64,000 nt of DNA from the NCBI RefSeq assembly GCF_014192335.1, contig NZ_JACHXU010000029.1, positions 1 through 64,000 on the forward strand, written 5' to 3'. The position numbers were made by a program, and so were the translations under genes. Under the pieces are notes generated by a model. It ran no database searches. It was not told the DNA's origin and worked only from the letters and a program-made list of their open reading frames with translations. Below, piece after piece: positions 27,276 to 37,100 of the stretch (position 1 is its first letter; every line of letters starts with the position of its first letter). This DNA comes from Aporhodopirellula rubra. GTDB taxonomy: Bacteria > Planctomycetota > Planctomycetia > Pirellulales > Pirellulaceae.

Positions 27276-27810
27276 CTAACGATCGCTGCTGAAAGCGATG
27301 GTTTTGCCATCAGGTGAAAAGCTCATGCCGCGATTGATCGTTCCGATTCGCTCTGGTTCCAACAGCGAGATCAATCCTGGCTCAGAAACCGAGAGCGAAT
27401 AGAGGTAAGAGTTCGTCCACTGTCCTGAGAGCCGTAGTTGGCCCGGCTCTTGAATCGACACGACAATCTGTTCTCCATCGGGCGACCACGCCGGCGGACC
27501 GTACAGTCGCAAACCGCGGCGATGTTCGGTATAGAGAATCTGCAGCGTATCGAGATCACCCGAGGCCTCTATGGTCGCCACGTGTTCTTTGCCGTCTCGC
27601 TTACCTACGAAAACCAACTTCGTTCCGTCGAGAGACCAGTTCCCGCCGGAGTATTCAATCTCCATCTCGTCGCCAAGGATGTCGGTCAGACGGCCGGATG
27701 CGATGTCGGGCGTAATGCGATTCGCTGTCGACGGTGGGGAAGATCACGCGGTTCGTGCCGGGGAGGGCCGATCGATCGCGATTTGTAGGGATCGGAAAAA
27801 CACGGCCTCG
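27276..27810 (-). pseudogene. remnant of a TolB/PD40 beta-propeller protein, frameshifted
   Basis: From 27665 down to a TAG at 27276 the minus strand encodes WD40-like PD40 blades: GGNWSLDGTKLVFVG, AWSPDGEQIVVSIQ and SFSPDGKTIAFSSDR. Propeller-like coding continues upstream of the first ATG (NRITPDIASGRLTDILG) and then jumps to another frame around 27715-27730, where GTNRVIFPTVDSE reads on to about 27810. No start codon or signal peptide is found for either piece, and the protein ends in mid-blade. This looks like a decayed gene that once encoded a periplasmic TolB-like protein; sequencing error is an alternative explanation for the frame change. Confidence 0.65.
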
Positions 27811-28005
27811 AAAACGGGGGCTCGTTAGAGTCGTGTTCGTTGCGGGAACGCGCTCGCGGTATTGAGCGAGTTTGGCGTTTTCGAAGATATAGGACGAGTG
27901 AGGGGCCTGTTTGCGGGCGTTTACGGTTGGAATCCGGATCGATACTCTGGCGTTTTGTGTTCACCAATGCCGATTGACCGTCCTACCTCGTTCTGCAGAC
28001 GACCC

Positions 28006-28896
28006 ATGCAAGTCCATCATCTCTGTCAGGCGATGTCCGAAATCGCGCCGCTGCGGCTAGCCGAAGACTGGGACAATGTCGGTTTGCTACTGGGGCATCG
28101 TTCGGCACCGGCGGCGCGGGTAATGACGTGCCTGACGGTCACTCCAGCCGTGGTCAGCGAGGCGGAGGACGAAAACGTTGACCTGATCATCGCGCACCAT
28201 CCCCTGCCGTTTAAACCGATGGGGAAGATCAATACCGATTCGGCGGCCGGCGAGTTGGTTTGGCGACTGTGTCGAGCGGGGACTGCACTATATAGCGCCC
28301 ACACGGCTTATGATTCTGCGGTTGGCGGCATCAATGATCAGTGGTGTGAGGCGTTGGGCCTTTCCGGAGGCAAGCCGTTAATTCCCCAGATCACTTCTCA
28401 TCCGACCGACGCTCGCACGGTGAAAGATAGGGACACCCGCGAGGTGACCATGGCGATCGGTGCGGGACGTTATGGAGATCTGCCTGAGGCTCGACCTGCG
28501 AGTGAAATCTTGGCCGCGGCGGCGGAATTTTCCAGTGCGACGCGACCTCGGATGGTCGGCGACCCCCATCGGCCGATTCGGCGGATCGGTGTCGCATGTG
28601 GCAGTGGTGGCAGCTTCGTGGGAGCGGCTCGCCGGGTCGGTTGCGATCTGCTGCTGACCGGGGAGGCAACCTTTCACACGTGCTTGGAGGCGGAAAACAC
28701 GAGTTTATCGCTCGCCCTGGTCGGACATTACGCGAGCGAGAGGTTTGCGATGGAGAGTCTGGCCCGGCGTTTGCAAACCCTGCCCGATTCCCTCAAAACC
28801 AAAGCCAGAATGGCGAATGAGGCAGGACTGGAGGTCTGGGCGAGCCGCAGAGAGCATGACGTGATCGCAGTTGACCCAGTTTCTCAGAACCCGTAA
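28006..28896 (+). CDS. Nif3-like dinuclear metal-centre protein
   Basis: A 296-residue protein of the Nif3/YbgI family (annotated elsewhere as GTP cyclohydrolase 1 type 2 or hexameric metal-binding protein). Metal ligand motifs are present: LAEDWDNVGLL, IIAHHPLPFKP, YSAHTAYDSAVGGIND and, near the C-terminus, GHYASERFAM. The family forms toroidal hexamers with two metal ions per subunit and its physiological reaction is unsettled. The start at 28006 (MQVHHLCQAM) matches the family's usual beginning; an ATG at 27967 is possible. The gene precedes secA by about 85 bases and may share a transcript with it. Confidence 0.87.
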   Translation: MQVHHLCQAMSEIAPLRLAEDWDNVGLLLGHRSAPAARVMTCLTVTPAVVSEAEDENVDLIIAHHPLPFKPMGKINTDSAAGELVWRLCRAGTALYSAHTAYDSAVGGINDQWCEALGLSGGKPLIPQITSHPTDARTVKDRDTREVTMAIGAGRYGDLPEARPASEILAAAAEFSSATRPRMVGDPHRPIRRIGVACGSGGSFVGAARRVGCDLLLTGEATFHTCLEAENTSLSLALVGHYASERFAMESLARRLQTLPDSLKTKARMANEAGLEVWASRREHDVIAVDPVSQNP

Positions 28897-28981
28897 CGTT
28901 GAACGCTGGCACGGTTTACGTAAACCGCACGCTTTTCCGCTTTCCTGACCGCACCGTTTCGCCCTCGCCCCCTTAACATAT

Positions 28982-31900
28982 ATGTCCATCCTCGAGCGTC
29001 TCTGGGACCTTCTCGGCCTTCTTTTCGGAGGAACCTTCGAAAAAATCGGCCAGCTCGCTACCAGCGTTTTCGGTTCGGCCAACGCACGCCAAGTTGCCAA
29101 GTTGCAAGAACGCGTCGACAAAATCACCGCCCTGGAACCTACCTACGAGAAGATGACCGACGAAGAGCTTCGGGCGCAGACCGAAGCGTTCCGGAAACGG
29201 CTTCGACAGGGCGAAACTCTCGATGATTTATTGGTCGAGGCGTTTGCCGTCTGCCGCGAAGGCAGTAAGCGGTTCCTCGGTATGCGTCACTATGACGTGC
29301 AGTTGATCGGGGGGATGGTGCTGCATTCCGGAGCGATCGCCGAAATGGTGACCGGGGAAGGTAAAACGCTTTGCGCGACGCTCGCCGCCTACCTCAACGC
29401 ACTCGAGGGTAAAGGCGTTCACGTGATTACGGTGAACGATTACCTCGCTCGTCGTGACATGGAATGGATGGCTCCGCTTTACATGAACCTCGGATTGACG
29501 GTCAACGCGATCCAGTCGGGGATGAGTACCGAAGCCAAGCAGGCCGCATATCAATGTGACATTACCTACGGAACGAACAACGAGTTCGGGTTCGATTATC
29601 TCCGTGACAACATGCGTCCGGCGGGCAAGGGTGACGATCGTTTCCCGAGTGACGCACAACAGTGCCAGGGGCCGTTGAACTACGCCATCATCGACGAAGT
29701 TGACAATATTCTGATCGACGAAGCTCGGACGCCGCTGATCATCAGTGGTCCCGCCGATCTTGATTTGGGCCGGTACGCCGAAGCCGATCGTGTCGCTCGC
29801 CAATTGCAGAAAGAAATTCACTTCACCGTCGACGAAAAACAGCACAACGTGACGCTGACGGACGAAGGTGTTCGTGCGGCAGAGGAACTCGCCGGTGTGG
29901 AGAGCTTCTACACGGCTGGCAACATGGAATGGCCGCACTTGATCGATAACGCGTTGAAGGCGCATTATCTCTACAAGATCGACGTCAATTACGTCATCAA
30001 AGACAAACAAATTGTCATCGTTGACGAGTTTACCGGGCGTTTGATGGAGGGCCGGCAATGGTCCGACGGGTTGCATCAGGCCTGTGAAGCCAAAGAAGGC
30101 GTGCCGATCAAGCAAGAGACGCAAACGTTTGCCACCGCGTCGTTGCAGAACATCTTCAAGATGTACAAGAAGCTCTCCGGAATGACGGGGACGGCAATGA
30201 CGGAAGCGGACGAGTTTTGGAAGATCTACAAACTCGATGTCGTTGCCATTCCGACGCATCGTCACATGCAGCGGATCGAGCATCCTGACCTGATCTACCT
30301 CACTGAGAAAGACAAGTTCCGCGCGATTGCCGATGATGTCGAACGTGCCCATAAATGGGACGTGTTGACCTTCAAAGACGGCAACGAGGTTTGGGGGAAA
30401 ATCGAAAGCGAAACCGACACCGAAATCAAATTCATTGCCAAGAACGAAAAGAACGTCGAGAGCATCTCACGCTCTGAGGTGACATCGGTCGAACGCGCCG
30501 GACGCCCTGTTCTCGTCGGTACCGTTAGTATCGAAAAGAGTGAACGTCTCGGTCAGATGCTCGAACGACGCGGCATCCCTCACAGCGTGCTGAACGCAAA
30601 ACAGCACGGTCGCGAAGCCGAAATCGTGTCTCAGGCTGGACGCATCGGTGCCGTTACGATTGCGACGAACATGGCTGGTCGCGGTACGGACATTATCCTC
30701 GGTGGTAATCCGGAAACAATGGCGTGGGCCCAACTGCAACACACCTATCCGACTCGATTGGAAGTGCCGGACGACGTTTGGAACGATCTCGTCAAAGAGA
30801 TCGACGATCGTGAAGGCATGAAGGCCGAGGGCGAAGTCGTGCGGAAACTCGGTGGGCTTTACGTCCTCGGTACCGAACGTCACGAATCGCGACGGATCGA
30901 CTTGCAGCTCCGCGGTCGTTGCGGTCGTCAAGGCGATCCCGGTGGCAGTCGATTCTTCCTGTCGCTCGAAGACGACCTGATGCGAATTTTCGCAGGCGAT
31001 TTCGTCAAGAGCATCATGGAACGGATGGGAATGAAGGAAGGCGAAGCGATCGAGTCAACACTCGTGACCCGCCGAATCGCCGCGGCTCAGAAGAAGGTCG
31101 AAGAACGCAACTTCGAAATTCGTAAGAGCCTGCTCGAGTACGACGAGGTTATGGACGAGCAACGCAAACGCGTTTATCGCTATCGCCAAAACCTGCTCGA
31201 CGGTCACTCCTCACGCAACATGATTCTCGGTCTCATTCGTGCCGAAATTCAAACGCATGTCGACACGTTCCTCGATCCAAATTACGGCGTCGAAACGTTC
31301 GCGACGTTTGCCGGATCTCAACTGCAATGCCAACTCGACGCTCGTGATTTCCAGAACATGGAATTCGAGATGGCTGACGGGTACGCAAAAGATCAGGCTG
31401 AACGCAAAGCCGAAGTGATGGTTGCCGAAGCGGTTGAGGAAAACCTCCCTGGCGGCATGGAAGAGGAGTGGAACTGGAAGGCGATGGCGACGTGGGCCAA
31501 CACGCGTCTGCAAGGAAATTACCAGGATCACAAGCTCAAACAACTCGATCGCGACGAGATGATCGACGAGTTCGTCGAGAAGGCTCACGCTCTGATCGAA
31601 AAGACTGACCTCTCCGAAGGCGAACCGCTGCTCGATGCCGAGTACGGTCTGCGAGTCCTATGCGGTTGGATGCGGCACAAGTTCGGTATCGAAACGACGC
31701 CTGAAGAATTCCGCGACGTCGAAGATCGCCGGAAGGTCACCGAGACGCTGATGCAGCGAGCCGAATCGGCCTATGCCGAGAAGGAAGCCGAGTATCCAGT
31801 GCTCACGGGGATTTCGCGTTTCACTGAGAAGCAGGGCTCGCAAGTTTCGCTCGATCGCGAAGGTCTGATTTCCTGGGTGAAGGGCCGGTTCAACACGGAC

Positions 31901-32695
31901 CTGTCACTCGATGAGATCAAACTCAACCGCGATGACCTGAAACAACAGTTAATCCAGCATAGCAAAAAGTCCGCGAGCGAGTCTGTCGCTGCACAGGACA
32001 AGGCTCTCGAAAAAGTCGCCGAAATCTTCTCGGGCGCCGACGACGAAACCACTGCTTTGTTGGCCAGCGGAGATAGTGGCAAACTCGAAGCACTCGTCGA
32101 ATGGCTCGGCACCGAATTGAATCACGAAACTGCCGTGGAAGACCTGTCGCGACTCAATCGCGCGGATCTGACATTGGCGGTCCAAGGTGCGGTCGATGAC
32201 CGGTTCTATCCTGAAATGCGGCGAATGGAGCGACAGATTTTGCTCAATATCGTCGACGATTCGTGGAAGAATCACTTGCTGACGATGGATCACCTTCGCA
32301 GCAGCGTCGGACTGAAGGGCTACGCCCAAATGGATCCGAAGGTCGAATACAAACGCGAAGGCATGCGGTTGTTTGAAACCATGTGGGGAGCCATCGGCGA
32401 ACGTGTGTCCGATCTGATCTTCCGTATGGAATCTTTCAATGAGGACTTCATCCGCAGCACATGGGTCGACGCGCGTGCTCGTCACGACGATGCTCACGAA
32501 GCGGGCACGGCAGCACGGATGGCCAGCGATACCGCTGCACAACGTGCCGCATCGGGTAGCGAAGGTCGAGGAGATGGTGAAGAAGCGAAACCGGAACCGA
32601 TTCGCAAAGATGAGCCACGTGTCGGTCGCAACTCGCCTTGTCCGTGTGGCAGTGGCAAAAAGTACAAGTCGTGCTGCATGCGGAAAATGGTTTAA
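28982..32695 (+). CDS. secA: preprotein translocase ATPase SecA, enlarged
   Basis: A 1237-residue SecA, much longer than the about 900 of E. coli. The motor is intact: Walker A VTGEGKTL near residue 123, [15 protein letters not shown] near 237, GMTGTA and [10 protein letters not shown] in the second fold. The C-terminus ends with the zinc-binding [13 protein letters not shown] that contacts SecB or ribosomes. Two additions stand out. About 49 residues (458-506, starting [15 protein letters not shown]) are inserted just before the [15 protein letters not shown] strand of nucleotide-binding fold 2. The helical wing/scaffold region between residues of about 750 and 1085 is roughly 200 residues longer than usual. 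SecA drives post-translational export through SecYEG. A terminator follows. Confidence 0.95.
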   Translation: MSILERLWDLLGLLFGGTFEKIGQLATSVFGSANARQVAKLQERVDKITALEPTYEKMTDEELRAQTEAFRKRLRQGETLDDLLVEAFAVCREGSKRFLGMRHYDVQLIGGMVLHSGAIAEMVTGEGKTLCATLAAYLNALEGKGVHVITVNDYLARRDMEWMAPLYMNLGLTVNAIQSGMSTEAKQAAYQCDITYGTNNEFGFDYLRDNMRPAGKGDDRFPSDAQQCQGPLNYAIIDEVDNILIDEARTPLIISGPADLDLGRYAEADRVARQLQKEIHFTVDEKQHNVTLTDEGVRAAEELAGVESFYTAGNMEWPHLIDNALKAHYLYKIDVNYVIKDKQIVIVDEFTGRLMEGRQWSDGLHQACEAKEGVPIKQETQTFATASLQNIFKMYKKLSGMTGTAMTEADEFWKIYKLDVVAIPTHRHMQRIEHPDLIYLTEKDKFRAIADDVERAHKWDVLTFKDGNEVWGKIESETDTEIKFIAKNEKNVESISRSEVTSVERAGRPVLVGTVSIEKSERLGQMLERRGIPHSVLNAKQHGREAEIVSQAGRIGAVTIATNMAGRGTDIILGGNPETMAWAQLQHTYPTRLEVPDDVWNDLVKEIDDREGMKAEGEVVRKLGGLYVLGTERHESRRIDLQLRGRCGRQGDPGGSRFFLSLEDDLMRIFAGDFVKSIMERMGMKEGEAIESTLVTRRIAAAQKKVEERNFEIRKSLLEYDEVMDEQRKRVYRYRQNLLDGHSSRNMILGLIRAEIQTHVDTFLDPNYGVETFATFAGSQLQCQLDARDFQNMEFEMADGYAKDQAERKAEVMVAEAVEENLPGGMEEEWNWKAMATWANTRLQGNYQDHKLKQLDRDEMIDEFVEKAHALIEKTDLSEGEPLLDAEYGLRVLCGWMRHKFGIETTPEEFRDVEDRRKVTETLMQRAESAYAEKEAEYPVLTGISRFTEKQGSQVSLDREGLISWVKGRFNTDLSLDEIKLNRDDLKQQLIQHSKKSASESVAAQDKALEKVAEIFSGADDETTALLASGDSGKLEALVEWLGTELNHETAVEDLSRLNRADLTLAVQGAVDDRFYPEMRRMERQILLNIVDDSWKNHLLTMDHLRSSVGLKGYAQMDPKVEYKREGMRLFETMWGAIGERVSDLIFRMESFNEDFIRSTWVDARARHDDAHEAGTAARMASDTAAQRAASGSEGRGDGEEAKPEPIRKDEPRVGRNSPCPCGSGKKYKSCCMRKMV

Positions 32696-32719
32696 CGTCG
32701 CTGAATTCAAAGCGGCGAC

Positions 32720-32757
32720 GTGAACGTGCAGACTGATCGTCTGCGGTTCACGTTTTT
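32720..32757 (+). terminator. rho-independent terminator after secA
   Basis: GTGAAC and CAGAC arms pair with GTCTG and GTTCAC around a 5-nt loop with a small internal loop, followed by five T residues, 25 bases after the secA stop. An overlapping ACGTCGC/GCGACGT pairing just upstream could compete with it. Confidence 0.75.
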
Positions 32758-32852
32758 GCCGAGAGCATTCGGGCGAAGACAGGGATTCACATTTTCAACT
32801 GAGACGAATCACTCGTCACCGAAAGCTAGTTTCGAAACCAAAGGGAACACGG

Positions 32853-34172
32853 ATGTTTCTGAATTTGCTCTACGCGACCGCACTCGTGATGCTGTCGCCG
32901 GTGGTTCTTTACCGCATGATTCGTCACGGGCGTTATCGACGTGGGGGTTCGCAAAAGCTGTTCGGGTTGTCGCGGCATCACGCGGCGCAGTTGCGGGGCG
33001 ACCATGGGCGAGTGATTTGGTTGCACGCCGTCAGTGTGGGCGAAGTTAATTTATTGCCCGAATTGGTCAAGCGACTTGCGGTTCGCTCACCCGATGCCGC
33101 GATCGTGATTAGTTCGTCGACTGACACCGGTTACGATCTGGCCGTCAAGCATTTTGGGGCGGATCGAGTCTTCTTCTGCCCACTCGATTTCACGTGGGCC
33201 GTTTCTCGAACGCTCCGGAATCTCCAGTGTAGCCATTTGGTTCTCGCGGAGTTGGAGTTGTGGCCAAATCTGATTGCCGCTGCGGAGCGACTGGGGTGTC
33301 CGGTTGCCGTTGTCAACGGGCGATTGAGTGAACGGAGTGCGGCCGGCTATCAGAAGTTTGCTCGTTTGTTAACGCCGACGTTTGCGCGGTTGTCGATGGT
33401 CGGATGCCAAGATGTGGTGACGGCAAAACGGTTTGTTGATTGTGGCGTTGAACGGACTCGAACCCGTGTGACCGGGTCGTTGAAATTTGACAACGCACCG
33501 CGTTCGCGTGAGACCACGGAAGTTGCTTCACGGATGAATTGGGCGGGTGTGGACGCGTGGCACCGCGTTTGGTGTTTTGGAAGTACACAATCAGGCGAAG
33601 AAGCGTTGGCGATCCGGGTTTTTCACCGTTGTCGACAAGAGCATCCCGAGTTGCGTCTGATCCTCGTTCCGCGGCATCCCGAGCGATTCGACAGCGTCGC
33701 TGACCTGATTGTCGCAAACGGTGATCGTGTGGTGCGACGAAGTCGAAATGACAGTCAATTCGATGATCAATGGGAAAGCGATGAAGTGATCTTGGTCGAT
33801 ACGATCGGAGAGCTAAAGCACTGGTGGGGCGTTGCCCAAATCGCGACAGTGGGTGGCAGTTTTGGTGACCGCGGCGGGCAGAATATGCTCGAACCGGCAG
33901 GTTATGGGTGTGCGGTTTCGTTCGGCCCTAATACCAAGAATTTTGACACGATCGCTGGTCGGTTACTCGATGGGGGAGGCGCCGTTCGGGTTGCCGATGA
34001 GGATGAGCTCGAACAGTTCGTACGTCGTTGTTTGGATGATATTCCGGCCGCCGATGATCTCGGACGAAACGCTCAATCGATCGTTGATGAGCATCGTGGT
34101 GCCTACGATCGCACTATCGACATGTTGGGAATTGGCGATTCACGTTCGCAATCCAAGCGTCGCGCGGCGTAG
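32853..34172 (+). CDS. waaA: 3-deoxy-D-manno-octulosonic acid (Kdo) transferase
   Basis: A 439-residue GT30 enzyme that transfers Kdo from CMP-Kdo to lipid A precursors at the inner membrane. An N-terminal hydrophobic anchor (residues of about 1-22) is followed by WLHAVSVGEVNLLPEL with the catalytic Glu, then SSSTDTGYDLA, PLDFTWAV, ELELWPNL, VNGRLSERS and GGSFGDRGGQNMLEPA, all family hallmarks. AAGGGA lies 8 bases before the ATG. Its presence indicates the organism makes lipopolysaccharide-type lipid A with Kdo, consistent with a Gram-negative-style outer membrane. It is convergent with the kinase gene, 14 bases away. Confidence 0.94.
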   Translation: MFLNLLYATALVMLSPVVLYRMIRHGRYRRGGSQKLFGLSRHHAAQLRGDHGRVIWLHAVSVGEVNLLPELVKRLAVRSPDAAIVISSSTDTGYDLAVKHFGADRVFFCPLDFTWAVSRTLRNLQCSHLVLAELELWPNLIAAAERLGCPVAVVNGRLSERSAAGYQKFARLLTPTFARLSMVGCQDVVTAKRFVDCGVERTRTRVTGSLKFDNAPRSRETTEVASRMNWAGVDAWHRVWCFGSTQSGEEALAIRVFHRCRQEHPELRLILVPRHPERFDSVADLIVANGDRVVRRSRNDSQFDDQWESDEVILVDTIGELKHWWGVAQIATVGGSFGDRGGQNMLEPAGYGCAVSFGPNTKNFDTIAGRLLDGGGAVRVADEDELEQFVRRCLDDIPAADDLGRNAQSIVDEHRGAYDRTIDMLGIGDSRSQSKRRAA

Positions 34173-34186
34173 CGACGGGGCTTTCC

Positions 34187-37100
34187 CTAGGGATCCGTTC
34201 TGTTTGGTTCCTGTGGAAAGCGTGCTTTCGTGAACTCGCGATAGTCATCGGTTTCGCGGATCGATTCGAGATCGGCGTCAGCGTCGAAGGTTGATCGCCA
34301 AGCTGGATCGTCAAAGAGGCCTGCATCGGCGGCTTTTTCGAGTCCTTTGATGGCGTTGGTTTGATACCAGGTCGAGAGCGAATGTCGAACCGGTTCGCTG
34401 AGATGGGCGTCGTTTTGCAACGCCCGGATCGCGAGTGCGAAGTTGACCGCGAGGTTGTAGTAAGAAAGCGGTTCGAGCTCGTCAGCGCCGAGCAACGGAG
34501 CGGAACGTTCAGTGCCCGCGAGGAACGATCCGAGGCGAATCTCAGCGTCGCTGAGGTTAATCGCGATCGTGTTTCGTTGCGGACTGCGTTCACTGATCTT
34601 GTACGCTTCGGACAAAAAGTATCTCGCTTGCTCGTAGTTTTTCTTGCTGTGGAAATGCGCGGCAGTTTGTCGGTAGGCGAGCATCGCGGTGTCGCGAACA
34701 TCATCCGAATGATCGTATTCATTCAGCATGGCGGTGACGGTTTGGTGCAATGAATTGACAAGGTCGTCAACGTCTTGGTCGAGGTCCAACAGGTACCCGA
34801 TCAACAGGTTTTCGACCAACAACTGATACGCGAGGTTTTGGGACGTGGGCTCGCGGCGGTGTAGTTCGATTGCTGCTTGACGGGCCCGTTTGCATTGGTC
34901 GGCTGCCGTTTCCAGTTCCCCGTCGGATGAGCTGATCGTTGCCAGTTGGACTAGATCACCGACGATCGAAAGGAGTTGCGCATTGTCGAGTTCGTTGAGC
35001 GGCACTTCCTTGATCACGTCGAGACTCTTGCGTGTATAGGCGTTGCTGTTTTCTTCGGCATTCTCGAGGTCAAATTCCTTTAGCCAGTCGCCGTAATCAC
35101 GGAGGGATGTGGCGAGATTTTTCCGTAATACGGGTTCGTTGGGAAAGTCGCGAACGAGCGTTTCGCGAACGGCGATTGCGTTGTCCAGGCGAGCAAACCC
35201 TGCGTCGACCTGCCCTGCCCCGAATCGGTACTGAGCTTCCGTGTCGAGGGAGTCGGCTTTCCGTTCGTTGGGAAATGGGACGTTCCAGTAGGTGTCCGGG
35301 AATTGTTCCATCATCTGTTGACGATGGGCTTCTTTGCCCGCCGCATCCGCCCAACGTTCATTGGATTGATCGAGTCGACCGAGTACCGAGTAAAGGCTTG
35401 AGCGAACTTCGGTGTAGGCGACGCGATTGGGAAGCGAGTCGAGTTGATCAAGGGTTTCCTCGGCGACATCGAAACGTCGTTTGATTTCAGACACCGCAGA
35501 TTCGTCTTCGAACCACATCGAAAGCATCGCGGTATTGATCAGCGTTTTGGCAAAGAGAACCTGGATGTCTGGTATCTGGGGATATTCATGTGCGAGTTGT
35601 TCGACGGGACTCAAAACGCCAGTGGCGTCTTGGATGATTTCATCGGGAGCCTTGCCCTGGCTCAGATCAGCGAAGACGAGATTCAATCGGGATTTCAACA
35701 AACGATAGCGATACATCACCACGGATGGATGTGCGTTGACGAGTTGGCCGTAAAGTTCGATGCCCTTGGTCAGTCCGTTTCGAACCGCGTTTGGATCGGG
35801 GTTCGGTCCTGCGATCGCGAGTGTCGTGGCCATCGTGTTTTCAACGTCGATTTTCAGTTCGGCGTAGGAAAGGTTATCGGGATGTCGGTTAACGAGTTGC
35901 TGGGCGATTTTTTGTGCCTGTTCGGCGTACTCCAGTGAAGGATTTCGCAAGCGAGCGTTGCCGGTTTCTCGGGCCATCGACACCAAGACTCGCGCGCGGA
36001 ATTCGAGTACGGTAATTTCGTTTTCACGCGTAATCTCAATCTCGTCGGATTGCGACAATGCCGTCTTCCAATCATCGATGGCGCCCAATACATCGCCTTC
36101 GGCAGCCCGACATTCGGCTCGCTCGGCGAGGCTGTGGTTCAGACGCAGTCGCCAATTTTCAGAAAAACGTTTGGCTGCAGATGAGCGGCGACTGATCGCT
36201 TCATCCAGGGTTGTGATGGCCGCATCGGTGTGTCCTGTGGTGAACTGAGATTTTGCCAGTTGCGTCGATGCGGCGATTGAGATTGACGCCATGTCAGCGG
36301 TGGCCACGGAGTCGGCGTACGCAATGGCCTGACGTGCATGATTCATCGATTGATCGAATTCTGCTGTTATGTCGTAGAGCGTGGCGAGTTGCAGGTGCGT
36401 GTTTGCACGGAGGCTTTCGAATTCGTTTTTGTTATTGAGGGCGAGATCCGGCGATTCAAATTCCTCGCCAAGATCGTGCAAGTTCTTCTCGACGGTCTCG
36501 TATTGTTTGATTGCATCGGTAGGCGATTGCGTGTTGTGAATGATCGCCGCGAGAAGCGATCGCCACTGGGCCTGTTCCAATCGGAGTCGCGGATCGTCGG
36601 GGTTCTGCGAGAGGAATTCGACAAAGTAGGGTTCGGGCGATTTGAGAAGTTTCATGCGAAGTTGTTCGAGCCCTTCGGCCTTGAGACGTTCGTCCTCGCT
36701 GATCTGCACGAAGGATTCTCGAACGGCCTTTCGGGCCGCGATCAGGTTGCGTTCGGCGGTATCGCGTTGAGCGGCGACCTCCGCGTTCTTCGTCGATAGC
36801 AGTGCGGCGATAACGCTCAGAGCGATGATTCCCATTAGTAATGCGGCGATTCCTGACGTCACCAACGTTCGGTGCTGACGCATCCAGCGACGCAGTCGCT
36901 CGTGCCACCGTTCTCGGTATGCGGTGACCGGTTCGTCGGCGAGCCATGCGTCGAGATCGTCTGCGAATTGCTTGGCCGTTTGGTAGCGATCCGATGGTAG
37001 TTTCGCAGTCGCCTTCTCAACGATGGCTGCGAGTGCGACGGGAATGCTGGGGTTGATCTGCGTCGGGGCAACGGCGTCTCGGTGCTTTGCCTTCTCCAGC

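Noticed and set aside
29228-30352. Long minus-strand open frame (374 codons) inside secA
   Set aside because: It lies fully antisense to SecA, whose motifs are complete, and its composition is that of reversed coding sequence.
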